From assembly GCA_938028465.1 (NCBI GenBank), contig CALJAA010000171.1, positions 1 through 36,929 of the forward strand: a stretch of DNA of 36,929 nt, written 5' to 3'. Every line of letters begins with the position of its first letter. The first letter of the stretch is position 1. Origin of the DNA: an uncultured Granulosicoccaceae bacterium. GTDB taxonomy: Bacteria > Pseudomonadota > Gammaproteobacteria > Granulosicoccales > Granulosicoccaceae. The translations under genes were made by a program, and so were the position numbers. This document shows positions 1 through 8,259 of this stretch, one piece after another. The notes under the pieces are model-generated. The model made no database searches and was not told where the DNA came from. It saw only the letters and a program-made list of their open reading frames with translations.

Positions 1-447
1 CTCATTACAATATTAAACGCTACAGCACTAGCGCAAGCGTCCAGACTCTTAAATGATGCGAATCGGGCAATCATCTGTACCACCGATGAAGATTTTTATT
101 CAACAGTGCAAGAAGGTACATCGTTACTGTACAAAGCCGGCCTTCCCTGTGAGCCTCACCTAAGCGAACAAGCAATGAGCCGCACAATACCCACAATCAA
201 AAAAAATGACCTTGCCATATTTTTGATCACCGATCGCAGCCCCGAACCCACCAACTGGATGGGATCGATTAAACAGATGGGAGGCAACTCGCTATCGTTT
301 TTAGTAGGTGAAATGCACACACCACAGTCGGCCGATGTGTCGATCGTATTGGAGCGAAATCCCTCAAGCCAGTACAGCCTACTAAAGGCACAAATCGGTT
401 TAGCCACGTTGCTTACTCATCTGAGCGGTACCGTTTTACTGAAATAA
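1..447 (+). CDS. SIS-domain (sugar-phosphate-binding fold) protein, 3' part only
   Basis: The reading frame is open from the first base of the window to a TAA at 445-447, so the 5' end lies outside and this is a partial gene of 148 visible codons. The visible protein has the alternating strand/helix pattern of a SIS domain: a strand ending in ICTTDEDF, then NDLAIFLITDRSPEPTNW where SIS domains carry their 'vvvisrSGeT' loop, then SADVSIVLERNPSS and a long C-terminal helix (SLLKAQIGLATLLTHL). This resembles the C-terminal half of RpiR/MurR-type regulators, which bind phosphosugars, but any N-terminal helix-turn-helix would be off the window. The phosphosugar Ser/Thr loop is not canonical, so ligand binding is uncertain. 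A GTG at 106 is in frame but is unlikely to be the true start. Confidence 0.5.
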   Translation, partial: LITILNATALAQASRLLNDANRAIICTTDEDFYSTVQEGTSLLYKAGLPCEPHLSEQAMSRTIPTIKKNDLAIFLITDRSPEPTNWMGSIKQMGGNSLSFLVGEMHTPQSADVSIVLERNPSSQYSLLKAQIGLATLLTHLSGTVLLK

Positions 448-475
448 CCACACAACATAAACCCCTCAAAATTAC

Positions 476-515
476 CCAGTTAGATCATTCGCATCATTTA
501 TCTCTGACTAACTGG
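476..515. repeat. Inverted repeat, 8-bp perfect arms
   Basis: CCAGTTAG at 476-483 is matched by CTAACTGG at 508-515, with 24 bases between. No T-run follows on either strand, so an operator or a weak processing hairpin fits better than an intrinsic terminator. Confidence 0.35.
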
Positions 516-602
516 ACAAAATCTACCAATTTGCACAACTTACGGTTAGATAATCGTCAGAAATGACACATTTAGGCATTTCGTTCGCTATTATATTTAT
601 AC

Positions 603-637
603 AAATTTCGGGGATTAGTGACTTTCCCCCTAAATTT
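603..637. repeat. Strong hairpin upstream of the gene at 784
   Basis: AAATTTCGGGGA (603-614) pairs with TCCCCCTAAATTT (625-637) through AAATTT/AAATTT and GGGGA/TCCCC with a small asymmetric bulge. The loop is about 10 bases. It lies about 150 bp before the start at 784. There is no U-tract, so it may be an operator or a leader structure. Confidence 0.35.
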
Positions 638-783
638 AATAGCTTTCTATTTCGCACACGTCAGATATGATACTTAAACATCTCATTTCTATCGGAATGG
701 AAAATACACATGCTAAACCACTGTTTGTATCCGATTTTATGAGCGTCATTCATTAACGATTAAAAAACGACAAGGCCAAAGCC

Positions 784-1284
784 ATGAACCATGCGCCCGA
801 GGAACAAGAGATCCTTAACGCCATCGACAAAGTCAAAGCGCACAGGATCTTCAATCGTTCACCACTTATGTGTGCGTTCCTTACCTACGTAACACTAGAA
901 ACAATCCAGGGTAGGGAATCACGAATTAGCGCCTACTCGGTCGCAGTAGATGCATTGGGTAAGCCCACCGATTTTGATCCACAAATGGATCCTTCGGTCA
1001 GGGTGCTGGCAAAACGGCTTCGAGATTCTTTAGCTCGCTATTACGACGAGGCAACTGATTACAATGTATGTGTCGTTCTCAAGCCTGGCTCTTACGTACC
1101 GAGTTTTCACCGTGCTAAACAAGATACGACTTCAAGAATAATAAGTGCTCCATCGCATGATGCGGCCAGTGACGCAATGTCCACGGCCTCATTGGCATCA
1201 TGGACTCAACCAGTCGTATATTTTTCGGCTGACGATTCAGACCCTACGGATGTTGATTCAAAAAAAAACAATCACGTAGCCTAG
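784..1284 (+). CDS. Stand-alone small domain protein, like the N-terminus of TPR/adenylate-cyclase-type regulators
   Basis: This is a 166-residue protein with ATG at 784. Residues about 8-110 have the pattern FNRSPLMCAFLTYVTLET, then AYSVAVDALGKPTDFDPQMD, PSVRVLAKRLRDSLARYY and a final KPGSYVPSF. From memory this matches a domain found at the N-terminus of larger proteins (TPR proteins, adenylate-cyclase-like proteins and winged-helix regulators) in proteobacteria, where it precedes other modules. Here it stands alone, followed only by a Ser/Thr-rich acidic tail of about 55 residues with no transmembrane segment. Function is unknown; a DNA-binding or signalling-adaptor role is inference. It is convergent with pyc, whose end is 21 bp away. 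Confidence 0.65.
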   Translation: MNHAPEEQEILNAIDKVKAHRIFNRSPLMCAFLTYVTLETIQGRESRISAYSVAVDALGKPTDFDPQMDPSVRVLAKRLRDSLARYYDEATDYNVCVVLKPGSYVPSFHRAKQDTTSRIISAPSHDAASDAMSTASLASWTQPVVYFSADDSDPTDVDSKKNNHVA

Positions 1285-1301
1285 ACAGTGAAACAAGCAA
1301 T

Positions 1302-1330
1302 TAGCTTAGGCCTCAACATCTTCTAAGCTA
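1302..1330 (-). terminator. Hairpin at the 3' end of pyc
   Basis: TAGCTTAG (1302-1309) and CTAAGCTA (1323-1330) form 8-bp arms spanning the pyc stop codon. An overlapping alternative uses TTAGGC/GCCTAA (1306-1311 and 1335-1340). Only scattered Ts follow on the minus strand, so terminator function is weakly supported. Confidence 0.25.
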
Positions 1331-4300
1331 CTTAGCCTAATCAATAGATCTTTTGCATCGATCTGGTCGCCGGTGGCGACCAGCATTTCTGCCACTTCAC
1401 CATCAGCTTCGGCATAAATAGCCGTTTCCATTTTCATCGCCTCGATGGAAAGCAATACGTCACCCGTAGCCACCCGCTGCCCCTGCTTAACACTCACAGT
1501 GGATATAACACCTGGCATTGGTGCACCTACTTCTAATTTATTGCCCGCTTCAGCCTTAGCTCGCACCTGGCTATTGACAGTGCCGTGTATTCGATCAGGT
1601 ACTTGTATAGAACGCGGTTGACCATTCAACTCAAAAAATACTCTTACCATTCCCTTTTCGTTTACATCTCCTACTGCCACACATCTAACAACAAGCGTTT
1701 TGCCTTGTTCAATATCAACAAAGACTTCTTGCCCCACTTTTAAGCCGTAAAAATACACCGAAGTTGGTAGTACACTCGTAGGACCATACTCATCCTGTGC
1801 CGTCATAAAGTCAGTGAACACTTTGGGGTACATCATGTACGATGCCAATTGCTGATCACTTAACTTTCGATCCAAAGATTCTTCAAGCGATTGTTTTTGA
1901 GCATCAAGATCAATCGCTGCCATGGCAGCCCCAGCGCGTTGCTCTAATGGTTTTTCACCTTTCAACACCTTCGCTTGTATCGCTTTAGGAAAACCGCCCG
2001 GTACTTGGCTAAGTTCACCGCGCATCATTGATACGACGGAATCTGGGAAGGCGATTTCTTTATCTGGGTTTTCAACATCAGCAATAGTAAGTTCTTGACT
2101 AACCATCATTAATGCCATGTCGCCAACAACCTTAGATGATGGCGTAACTTTAACGATGTCACCAAACATGTCATTAACATCCGAATAAGTTTTGGCGACT
2201 ACGTGCCACTTCGAGGCTAAGCCCAATGAATTCGCTTGTTCTTTTAAGTTAGTAAATTGCCCACCAGGCATTTCGTGCATATAAACTTCCGATGCTGGGC
2301 TCTTTAAATCGCTCTCGAATGCTGCGTATTGATTACGTACAGACTCCCAATAAAATGAAATACGTTGAATCGCATCTGCATCCAACCCTGGGTCTCGGTC
2401 GCTAGCACTTAATGCCGCCGCAATTGAACCTAAGCACGGTTGAGATGTGCCACCTGAAAACGCATCCATAGCACCATCAACAGCATCAACACCTGCATCC
2501 ACCGCAGCCAATACGGTCGCTGCAGCTATACCGGAGGTATCGTGTGTATGAAAATGAACCGGCAAGCCCACCTCTTTACGCAAGGTCGAAAATAGCTGGG
2601 TGGCGGCGGCCGGCTTCATTACACCAGCCATATCCTTAATCGCTATAATATGAGCACCCGCTTTTTCAAGCTCTTCAGCCAACTTCAAGTAATACGACAA
2701 GGTGTATTGAGTTTGATTTTTATCCAACATATCGCCGGTGTAACAAATAGTTGCTTCACACAATTTGTTTTCTTCTAACACTGTGTCCATCGTGACACGC
2801 ATGTTGTCTACCCAGTTGAAGCAATCAAACACACGGAAAAGATCAATACCCGCTGAAGATGCTTGTCGAACAAAATGTTTGACCACGTTATCCGGGTAAT
2901 TGGTATAACCCACACCGTTGGCACCACGCGCTAACATTTGCAACAACATATTAGGAGCACGCTCACGGATCATATCCAAGCGCTCCCACGGATCTTCAGT
3001 TAAAAATCGCATGCTCACATCAAATGTGGCTCCACCCCAACATTCAAGCGACAGTAGTTCAGGTAATGCTTTAGCGTAAGCACCTGCGACATTAGCAATA
3101 TCGTACGTACGCATACGAGTAGCCAATAACGACTGCGGACCATCGCGCATTGTTGTGTCTGTCATTAAGACGGCTTGTTGCTCACGCATCCAGCTGGCAA
3201 ACGCTTTTGGTCCGTCTTTATCTAGCTGTTGTTTGCGCCCAGGCTGGATCGCTTGGTCAAACCACGGCGCAACCGGCGCGGCAATATCAGCACGTGGTTT
3301 GGCGCGATTTCGCACATCCGGATGACCATTGACCGTTACATCTGCCATAAACTGCAACAGCTTAGTCGCCCTGTCTTTACGCTTCACCTGCTCAAACAAC
3401 TCTGGTGTGCTATCTATAAATTTTGTGGTGTAGCTGTTGTCTAAAAATTTAGGGTGGCCAATGACGTTTTCTAAAAAGGTTAAGTTGGTAGCTACGCCTC
3501 TAATTCGAAATTCACGTAACGCTCGATCCATACGATGAATGACCTCATCAGGGGTTGCAGCCCATGCCGTTACTTTTTCAAGTAGCGGATCGTAAAACCG
3601 ATTGATTACCGCACCAGAGTAAGCAGTACCGCCATCAAGGCGAATACCAAAGCCAGCAGCACCGCGATAAGCTGTTATACGGCCGTAGTCGGGAACAAAG
3701 TTTTGTTCTGGGTCTTCTGTGGTAATACGACATTGCATAGCATGACCATTGAGCTTGATGTCTTCCTGCTTTGGTACGCCCGACTCAGGTGTACCAATCG
3801 TTTCGCCCTCCACCAAATGTATTTGCGCTTTAATGATGTCTATACCCGTAACTTGTTCAGTAACGGTGTGTTCCACCTGTACGCGTGGATTGACCTCGAT
3901 AAAGTAAAACGCCTGAGTATCCATATCCATCAAAAACTCAACGGTACCTGCACCAACGTATTGCGTGCCATTTGCTATTTGCAATGCATAGTTGGCAACT
4001 TCTTGGCGTTGCTTAGTATCCAGGTACGGCGCCGGTGCTCGTTCGACAACCTTTTGATTACGCCGTTGTACGGTACAGTCACGTTCAAATAGATGCACAG
4101 CGTTGCCGTGCGTATCACCTAATATTTGCGCCTCAACGTGACGAGCGCGCTCTACCAATTTCTCAAGAAATATCTCATCCTTGCCAAAAGCCGCTTTAGC
4201 TTCTCGCTTGGCTTCCATCACCTCGGTATCAAGATCAGACTCACTGCGAATAACTCGCATGCCTCGACCACCACCGCCCCATGACGCTTTTAGCATGATG

Positions 4301-4785
4301 GGGTAACCAATCTCGGCAGCCATCTTTTTGATCTGCTGCATATCGTCCGGCAATGGCTCAGTTGCTGGCACCACCGGCACGCCGATTTTTTGTGCAAGAT
4401 TTCTGGCTGCAACCTTGTTACCCAATGAACGCATGGTTTCGGCGCGCGGGCCAATAAACAGCACACCTGCCTCATTACACGCATCAACAAATTCAGGGCT
4501 CTCAGAGAGCAAGCCATACCCAGGGTGAATCGCGTCAGCCCCGCTGAGTTTGGCCACACGTAAAATCTCTTCAATCGATAGGTAGGATTCGATAGGCCCC
4601 ATGGGCTCCGCTAAGTGTGGGCCTTTACCTATCTGATAGGCTTCGTCTGCTTTAAACCGATGAAGCGCTAGCTTGTCTTCTTCTGCCCAAATTGCGACAG
4701 TTTTAATACCAAGCTCGTTGGCAGCTCGAAAAACACGAATGGCAATTTCAGAACGATTGGCGACTAGGATCTTTTTTATGGGCAC
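1306..4785 (-). CDS. pyc: Pyruvate carboxylase (single polypeptide)
   Basis: This biotin enzyme converts pyruvate, bicarbonate and ATP to oxaloacetate, the anaplerotic entry to the TCA cycle, in the cytoplasm. Its 1159 residues are full length for one-chain PYC. In order: biotin carboxylase with ATP-grasp (about 1-450, glycine loop GGGGRGMR); carboxyltransferase (about 535-800, with DTTMRDGPQS and HFHTHD metal-site motifs); the PYC central/allosteric domain; and a C-terminal biotinyl domain with EAMKMET, biotinylated lysine being K1118. The start is GTG at 4783-4785, which begins the family-typical KKILVANRSEIA. No clear Shine-Dalgarno precedes it, but a large hairpin does (4822-4855). The upstream codirectional gene is a response regulator 93 bp away. 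Many relatives make oxaloacetate through two-subunit enzymes or PEP carboxylase, so this long form is informative about the host's metabolism. Confidence 0.97.
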   Translation of the reverse strand: MPIKKILVANRSEIAIRVFRAANELGIKTVAIWAEEDKLALHRFKADEAYQIGKGPHLAEPMGPIESYLSIEEILRVAKLSGADAIHPGYGLLSESPEFVDACNEAGVLFIGPRAETMRSLGNKVAARNLAQKIGVPVVPATEPLPDDMQQIKKMAAEIGYPIMLKASWGGGGRGMRVIRSESDLDTEVMEAKREAKAAFGKDEIFLEKLVERARHVEAQILGDTHGNAVHLFERDCTVQRRNQKVVERAPAPYLDTKQRQEVANYALQIANGTQYVGAGTVEFLMDMDTQAFYFIEVNPRVQVEHTVTEQVTGIDIIKAQIHLVEGETIGTPESGVPKQEDIKLNGHAMQCRITTEDPEQNFVPDYGRITAYRGAAGFGIRLDGGTAYSGAVINRFYDPLLEKVTAWAATPDEVIHRMDRALREFRIRGVATNLTFLENVIGHPKFLDNSYTTKFIDSTPELFEQVKRKDRATKLLQFMADVTVNGHPDVRNRAKPRADIAAPVAPWFDQAIQPGRKQQLDKDGPKAFASWMREQQAVLMTDTTMRDGPQSLLATRMRTYDIANVAGAYAKALPELLSLECWGGATFDVSMRFLTEDPWERLDMIRERAPNMLLQMLARGANGVGYTNYPDNVVKHFVRQASSAGIDLFRVFDCFNWVDNMRVTMDTVLEENKLCEATICYTGDMLDKNQTQYTLSYYLKLAEELEKAGAHIIAIKDMAGVMKPAAATQLFSTLRKEVGLPVHFHTHDTSGIAAATVLAAVDAGVDAVDGAMDAFSGGTSQPCLGSIAAALSASDRDPGLDADAIQRISFYWESVRNQYAAFESDLKSPASEVYMHEMPGGQFTNLKEQANSLGLASKWHVVAKTYSDVNDMFGDIVKVTPSSKVVGDMALMMVSQELTIADVENPDKEIAFPDSVVSMMRGELSQVPGGFPKAIQAKVLKGEKPLEQRAGAAMAAIDLDAQKQSLEESLDRKLSDQQLASYMMYPKVFTDFMTAQDEYGPTSVLPTSVYFYGLKVGQEVFVDIEQGKTLVVRCVAVGDVNEKGMVRVFFELNGQPRSIQVPDRIHGTVNSQVRAKAEAGNKLEVGAPMPGVISTVSVKQGQRVATGDVLLSIEAMKMETAIYAEADGEVAEMLVATGDQIDAKDLLIRLSSLEDVEA

Positions 4786-4821
4786 AGTACTAAACCGAGT
4801 TTTGACGATGGGTTTGATTTT

Positions 4822-4855
4822 ACCAGCCTAGACACGCTAGCGCTGTCTAGCTGGT
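4822..4855 (-). promoter_or_regulatory. 12-bp-stem hairpin in the leader of pyc
   Basis: ACCAG+CTAGACA (4822-4834, one bulged base at 4827) pairs with TGTCTAG+CTGGT (4844-4855), closing a 9-base loop that itself holds the palindrome GCTAGC. It lies between the response-regulator stop and the pyc GTG, 37 bp from the latter. No T-tract follows on the minus strand (AAAATC comes next), so it is not a standard intrinsic terminator. A leader structure, a protein-binding site or an RNA-processing site is possible. Confidence 0.4.
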
Positions 4856-4878
4856 GATACAAATTGTTAGGCAAGGAG

Positions 4879-5526
4879 TCAGGTTGTTAGGTTATGTTGC
4901 CGGGCTACATGCACACACTCAGTGCGGGTACGTACGTTTAGCACCTTAAACAGCGCCGATACGTGAAACTTAACAGTGGATTGCTTAATATTGAGTATAT
5001 CGGCGATCTGCTTATTTGTTTTGCCTTGCTGGATCAGATGAACGATTTGCTCTTGCCGACCACTTAGCTTTCTAATATCCGAGCCTACTGCGATTGAGCT
5101 AGCCGGAGAGCTACGTATACCTGAGACTAGATACTCGGGCAAATACACCTCTCCCAGCAGTATGCGCTTTAGCGCTTCATGTAGTATTTCCACAGTGCTA
5201 TTTTTTGGAATATACCCCTTCGCGCCGTATTTTAAAGCCGCCTGGATGCTCTTACGATCACGGATAGATGAAACAACAACGGCATGAGTTTGAATATGTC
5301 GAGAACGAATTGCTAACAACAAGTCGAGACCACTCATCGAAGGGAGATCGAGTTCGATCAATATAAGATCAAACTGCTGTCCATTATCCAAGGCACTGAG
5401 CGCTTGTGCGCCACTGTATTTTTCGGTGACATTTACCACCAGAGCAAGCCCAGCAAGAAGCCGAGATAGGCCTGCTGCAAATAGTTTGTGATCGTCGACA
5501 ATTAAAATTTTGAGATCAGAACCCAT
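4879..5526 (-). CDS. NarL/LuxR-family response regulator with Glu at the phosphorylation site
   Basis: This 215-residue protein has an N-terminal receiver domain (about 4-125: acidic pair D11-D12, switch Ser in VVVSS, conserved Lys in GYIPK) and a C-terminal LuxR helix-turn-helix (about 150-210: LSGRQEQIVHLIQQGKTNKQ onward). Such proteins bind promoters when the receiver is phosphorylated. In FDLILIELDLP the phospho-acceptor Asp of the family's DLxLLDLxLP is replaced by Glu (E58, codon GAA). Glu often mimics the phosphorylated state, so constitutive or phosphorylation-independent activity is plausible; D60 is not at the usual acceptor position. No histidine kinase is adjacent. It lies just upstream of pyc in the same direction, which makes pyc a possible but unproven target. 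Confidence 0.9.
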   Translation of the reverse strand: MGSDLKILIVDDHKLFAAGLSRLLAGLALVVNVTEKYSGAQALSALDNGQQFDLILIELDLPSMSGLDLLLAIRSRHIQTHAVVVSSIRDRKSIQAALKYGAKGYIPKNSTVEILHEALKRILLGEVYLPEYLVSGIRSSPASSIAVGSDIRKLSGRQEQIVHLIQQGKTNKQIADILNIKQSTVKFHVSALFKVLNVRTRTECVHVARQHNLTT

Positions 5527-5642
5527 ATCGCACTACTCACTGTTAGCTCAGTTCAATTAGTTTTGTTATTGTTGAATCTGTAAATTTTCTTGTTAGTCTT
5601 GTTTCCAGTTTGTTGATTTGTTATTGGATCTTTAAAATATCC

Positions 5643-6104
5643 TCACTCTTTTTGTATCACATACGTAAGAATTTCTACCACCTGTTCTGGGGTTTTCGCC
5701 CAGGCCATCGCGGCTGCATCAACTTCCTTTAGAGGGTGGATGATGTTCTCATCGTGCAACGTTATATAGGGTTTACCCAATGCTGCACATTGGCCAGCAT
5801 CAAATGCTGCGTTCCACTGTTTGTATTTTTCACCAAACCGGACCACTGCAATATCACAACGCTGAATCAACGATTGTGTGCGAATGCTGTTTACCTTTGA
5901 CGATTTGTGATCACGCCAAAATTGCTGCTCCTCCGCTCCGAGTAAATCACCCGCAGCATCGCTAGCTTCGTGATCAGTCACTGCGGAAGTAAAAACAACC
6001 GGTAGGCCGCATTTTTGCGCGCCATTTTGTATCGTCAAACGCCAGTCGCTGTGGATTTCTCCGGACAGATAAACATTCCAAGTCAAAGACATGCTAAAAC
6101 CCAT
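5643..6104 (-). CDS. ytoQ: YtoQ-family protein (nucleoside 2-deoxyribosyltransferase-like fold)
   Basis: This 153-residue cytoplasmic protein closely follows the YtoQ family: TWNVYLSGEIHSDWR near the start, then VFTSAVTDHEASDAAGDLL, FWRDHKSSKVNSIRTQSLI, DIAVVRFGEKYKQWNAAFDA and GKPYITLHDENIIHPLKEVD. The family is widespread and has a fold related to nucleoside deoxyribosyltransferases; its reaction is not established, so no substrate is claimed. The start used is ATG at 6104; an alternative ATG four codons in (6092) would begin MSLTWNV. It is transcribed away from the DUF4403 lipoprotein across a short divergent gap. Confidence 0.85.
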   Translation of the reverse strand: MGFSMSLTWNVYLSGEIHSDWRLTIQNGAQKCGLPVVFTSAVTDHEASDAAGDLLGAEEQQFWRDHKSSKVNSIRTQSLIQRCDIAVVRFGEKYKQWNAAFDAGQCAALGKPYITLHDENIIHPLKEVDAAAMAWAKTPEQVVEILTYVIQKE

Positions 6105-6186
6105 AAGTTAAGAATGCGCATTATCGTACATCTAGGCAATTGTGTCGAATAATTCGCCAGAAACAAGCTTATCCGGAACGAATACT

Positions 6187-7674
6187 ATGAATATGCGGCT
6201 TTTTGCCTTATCACTGACGTTGTTAACCACAGGCCTGCTATCTGCCTGCAACAAAGATGAATCCACCACACTCGTATCCGAAAAACCGGCAAGTGAACAT
6301 GTTGGCAACGCCAGTGAACTGCAAGCACAACCGAGCACGATAAACATTCGCACCCGTATCCGCTTGTCCGACATTCAGTCGATGATCGAAACAGAACTAC
6401 CTGCAAGCCAAGATGGCAACGGTGAGCAACGACAATGCAAGCGTGTACTAGGCATTAAGTTATGCGGTACCGCTCAATGGCTATACAACGTAAAGCGCGG
6501 AACCATCACAACCTCAGCTGCGGACGATGATCGCCTAGAACTGCAAATACCCCTGTCATTCAGCGGAAATGCTGGTATACAAGGTGATGTTGCTAAAGCG
6601 CTCAGGCTAGGAAAGCTCGACTTTGATGGCGCATTGCTTGGCAATGTAAAAATTGGTTTTGATCTCGATGAGCAATGGTGCCCGCTGATTAGAACGCAAG
6701 TAGAGTATCAATGGCAAAAAAAGCCAGAAGTAAAATGGGTTGCTGGTTTGGATATGGACTTAAGTGATCAGCTGGATAAAGCTATTAAAAAACAACTCGA
6801 TGGCTTGGATAACAAGCTCAAGGAAGCTATCGATTGCGAAAAATTTAAAACTAACATAGCCGAACACTGGCGCAAGTACACCTTTCCGATATCGGTTACT
6901 GAAGCCGACAAAATGCATCTGAATTTACAGCCAGTAAGCTTTGCATTTTCAGGCATGCATACAAACGAAGAATTTGCTGGAGTTAGCTTTACATTGGTAG
7001 CTAATACACTGTTAGAAAGCACCCCAGTAGAGCAAACACAAGAAGCACTACCGCCACTAAAGCGAACTGAATACAAGCCCGGACAAAGCGTTTTCGAATT
7101 TTTGATACGCAGCAACTACGACCAATTAGCAGAATTAGCAAAGCCTGTAGTGGCTAATAAAACCTTTAGCAACGATACCGCAGCAGGCCCAGTTTCAGTT
7201 ACGGTCAACGACCTTGATTTAAGCGGTAACAATGAAGGCATAACGCTTAAACTTGGGTTTGATGCGAAGCTGCCCGGTAAGCGCCGTTTATCAAAAGGCG
7301 AAGTCTATCTAACCGCTTCCCCCGAAGTCGATCTACTCAGCCAAGAGATCAGCCTAACGAATATACGATTATCTAAAGTGCTCGACAGCACTATGTGGAA
7401 TGCCGTTGCCTCTTTATTTGAAGGTAAAATCATCAAAGCGATTGAAGAACAAACCTTGTGGGATGTGCACCAACAAATCGAAGAGCTAGAAGCTGAATTA
7501 TTGACCCAGTTAAACGATCCAACAAAAACGCAAGGCTTAGAAATCAGTGCGCAAACGCTGGAGATAGCACTCAAACAACTGCTACCAGAACAAAACGCAT
7601 TGGCAGCACTACTAAGCGTTGAGACTGATATGGATATCGTCATCCCTGATACCGTTTTGATAAAGCAACGATAG
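6187..7674 (+). CDS. DUF4403-family lipoprotein
   Basis: The protein has 495 residues from ATG 6187. This start gives a clean lipoprotein signal, MNMRLFALSLTLLTTGLLSAC, with C21 as the lipidated cysteine; an upstream in-frame GTG at 6142 would bury the signal and is less likely. The mature protein has the DUF4403 layout: a TINIRTRIRLSDIQSMIE opening, KLGFDAKLPG-type long beta strands, and C-terminal helices with LEISAQTLEIALKQ. It looks like a repeated beta/alpha lipid-binding-like fold. Function is unknown; it is probably anchored to the periplasmic face of a membrane. Two cysteines (QCKRVLGIKLC) may form a disulfide. Its 3' end overlaps the convergent DUF1415 gene by 35 bp. Confidence 0.85.
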   Translation: MNMRLFALSLTLLTTGLLSACNKDESTTLVSEKPASEHVGNASELQAQPSTINIRTRIRLSDIQSMIETELPASQDGNGEQRQCKRVLGIKLCGTAQWLYNVKRGTITTSAADDDRLELQIPLSFSGNAGIQGDVAKALRLGKLDFDGALLGNVKIGFDLDEQWCPLIRTQVEYQWQKKPEVKWVAGLDMDLSDQLDKAIKKQLDGLDNKLKEAIDCEKFKTNIAEHWRKYTFPISVTEADKMHLNLQPVSFAFSGMHTNEEFAGVSFTLVANTLLESTPVEQTQEALPPLKRTEYKPGQSVFEFLIRSNYDQLAELAKPVVANKTFSNDTAAGPVSVTVNDLDLSGNNEGITLKLGFDAKLPGKRRLSKGEVYLTASPEVDLLSQEISLTNIRLSKVLDSTMWNAVASLFEGKIIKAIEEQTLWDVHQQIEELEAELLTQLNDPTKTQGLEISAQTLEIALKQLLPEQNALAALLSVETDMDIVIPDTVLIKQR

Positions 7675-8221
7675 CCTCTAAGCCTATATTTTCAAGTGTG
7701 GCTATATTGCGAGTAGCCAGCTTTTCGATGTCAGGATAGTGATCTATCCCGCGGGTAACTGACACTTCTTGCAGCAAGTGCAGGATCGGATACGGCGAGC
7801 GGTTACTGTAATTAGCAGGGTCGCTTTCATCAGAGCCTTCAAATACGTACTGCGGATGGAAACTAGCGAGCTGCATAGCTGAATCGAGCTTTTGCAACAC
7901 CAGTAGCTCTTCTGCCATGGCCAGTAGGTCCAAATAATCGTCAAAGTCGCTATAACCTGCAGGAAGAATCAACAAAGTAGTGGTGTCACCACCCGCGTTG
8001 AGTACAGTTTCGGCCTCCTCAATCAGCGCTGCTAATACGGCTTCCAAATCAGATGAGTCGCAGATCTTCAATTTGAGCTCACCACTGGCTAGAACCTTGG
8101 GGGCAAATGGGCAAAGTTCCAAGCCAATTACCATGGTTTCAACCCAGGTGTTGACGTTGGATAAGATGGCGTCGTGAGATGGCAGCATGGGAGGGATGAT
8201 ACGGGATTTATTTGCATCCAT
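7640..8221 (-). CDS. DUF1415-family protein
   Basis: The 193-residue cytoplasmic protein carries the DUF1415 signature WVETMVIGLELCPFAPKV near the N-terminus, LLILPAGYSDFDDYLDLLAMAEELL mid-protein, and ASFHPQYVF plus NRSPYPILHLLQE toward the end. The LCPFA cysteine and the FHPxY motif look like conserved functional residues, but no reaction is known. ATG at 8221 is used; a second in-frame ATG at 8188 is closer to the conserved domain. No strong ribosome-binding site marks either. It is convergent and overlapping by 35 bp with the DUF4403 lipoprotein and divergent from dapC, leaving only 38 bp between starts. Confidence 0.85.
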   Translation of the reverse strand: MDANKSRIIPPMLPSHDAILSNVNTWVETMVIGLELCPFAPKVLASGELKLKICDSSDLEAVLAALIEEAETVLNAGGDTTTLLILPAGYSDFDDYLDLLAMAEELLVLQKLDSAMQLASFHPQYVFEGSDESDPANYSNRSPYPILHLLQEVSVTRGIDHYPDIEKLATRNIATLENIGLEAIVALSKRYQG

Positions 8222-8234
8222 TTGGACGTATAAT
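8206..8234 (+). promoter_or_regulatory. Candidate promoter of dapC
   Basis: A perfect -10 hexamer TATAAT lies at 8229-8234, giving a leader of about 20 nt to the dapC ATG at 8260. The -35 region (around 8206-8211) is weak. This placement supports the start at 8260 over the longer frame from 8212, which would begin upstream of the predicted transcript. Confidence 0.45.
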
Positions 8235-8259
8235 GACCGCTGACACGGTAAGCATCATC

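Larger units (their letters stand above)
448..783. other. 336-bp AT-rich intergenic region
   Basis: No convincing ORF is present. The region holds two inverted repeats, listed separately at 476-515 and 603-637, and AT-rich sequence that could contain the promoter of the gene at 784. I see no T-tract terminator after the upstream gene and no tRNA. Confidence 0.6.

Noticed and set aside
3703..4092. Plus-strand open frame of 129 codons inside pyc
   Set aside because: It is opposite a highly conserved biotin-carboxylase region and has no recognisable domain or ribosome-binding site.
8212..8259. Upstream extension of dapC
   Set aside because: It would start before the predicted -10 element and overlap the divergent gene; the family start is [13 protein letters not shown] at 8260.
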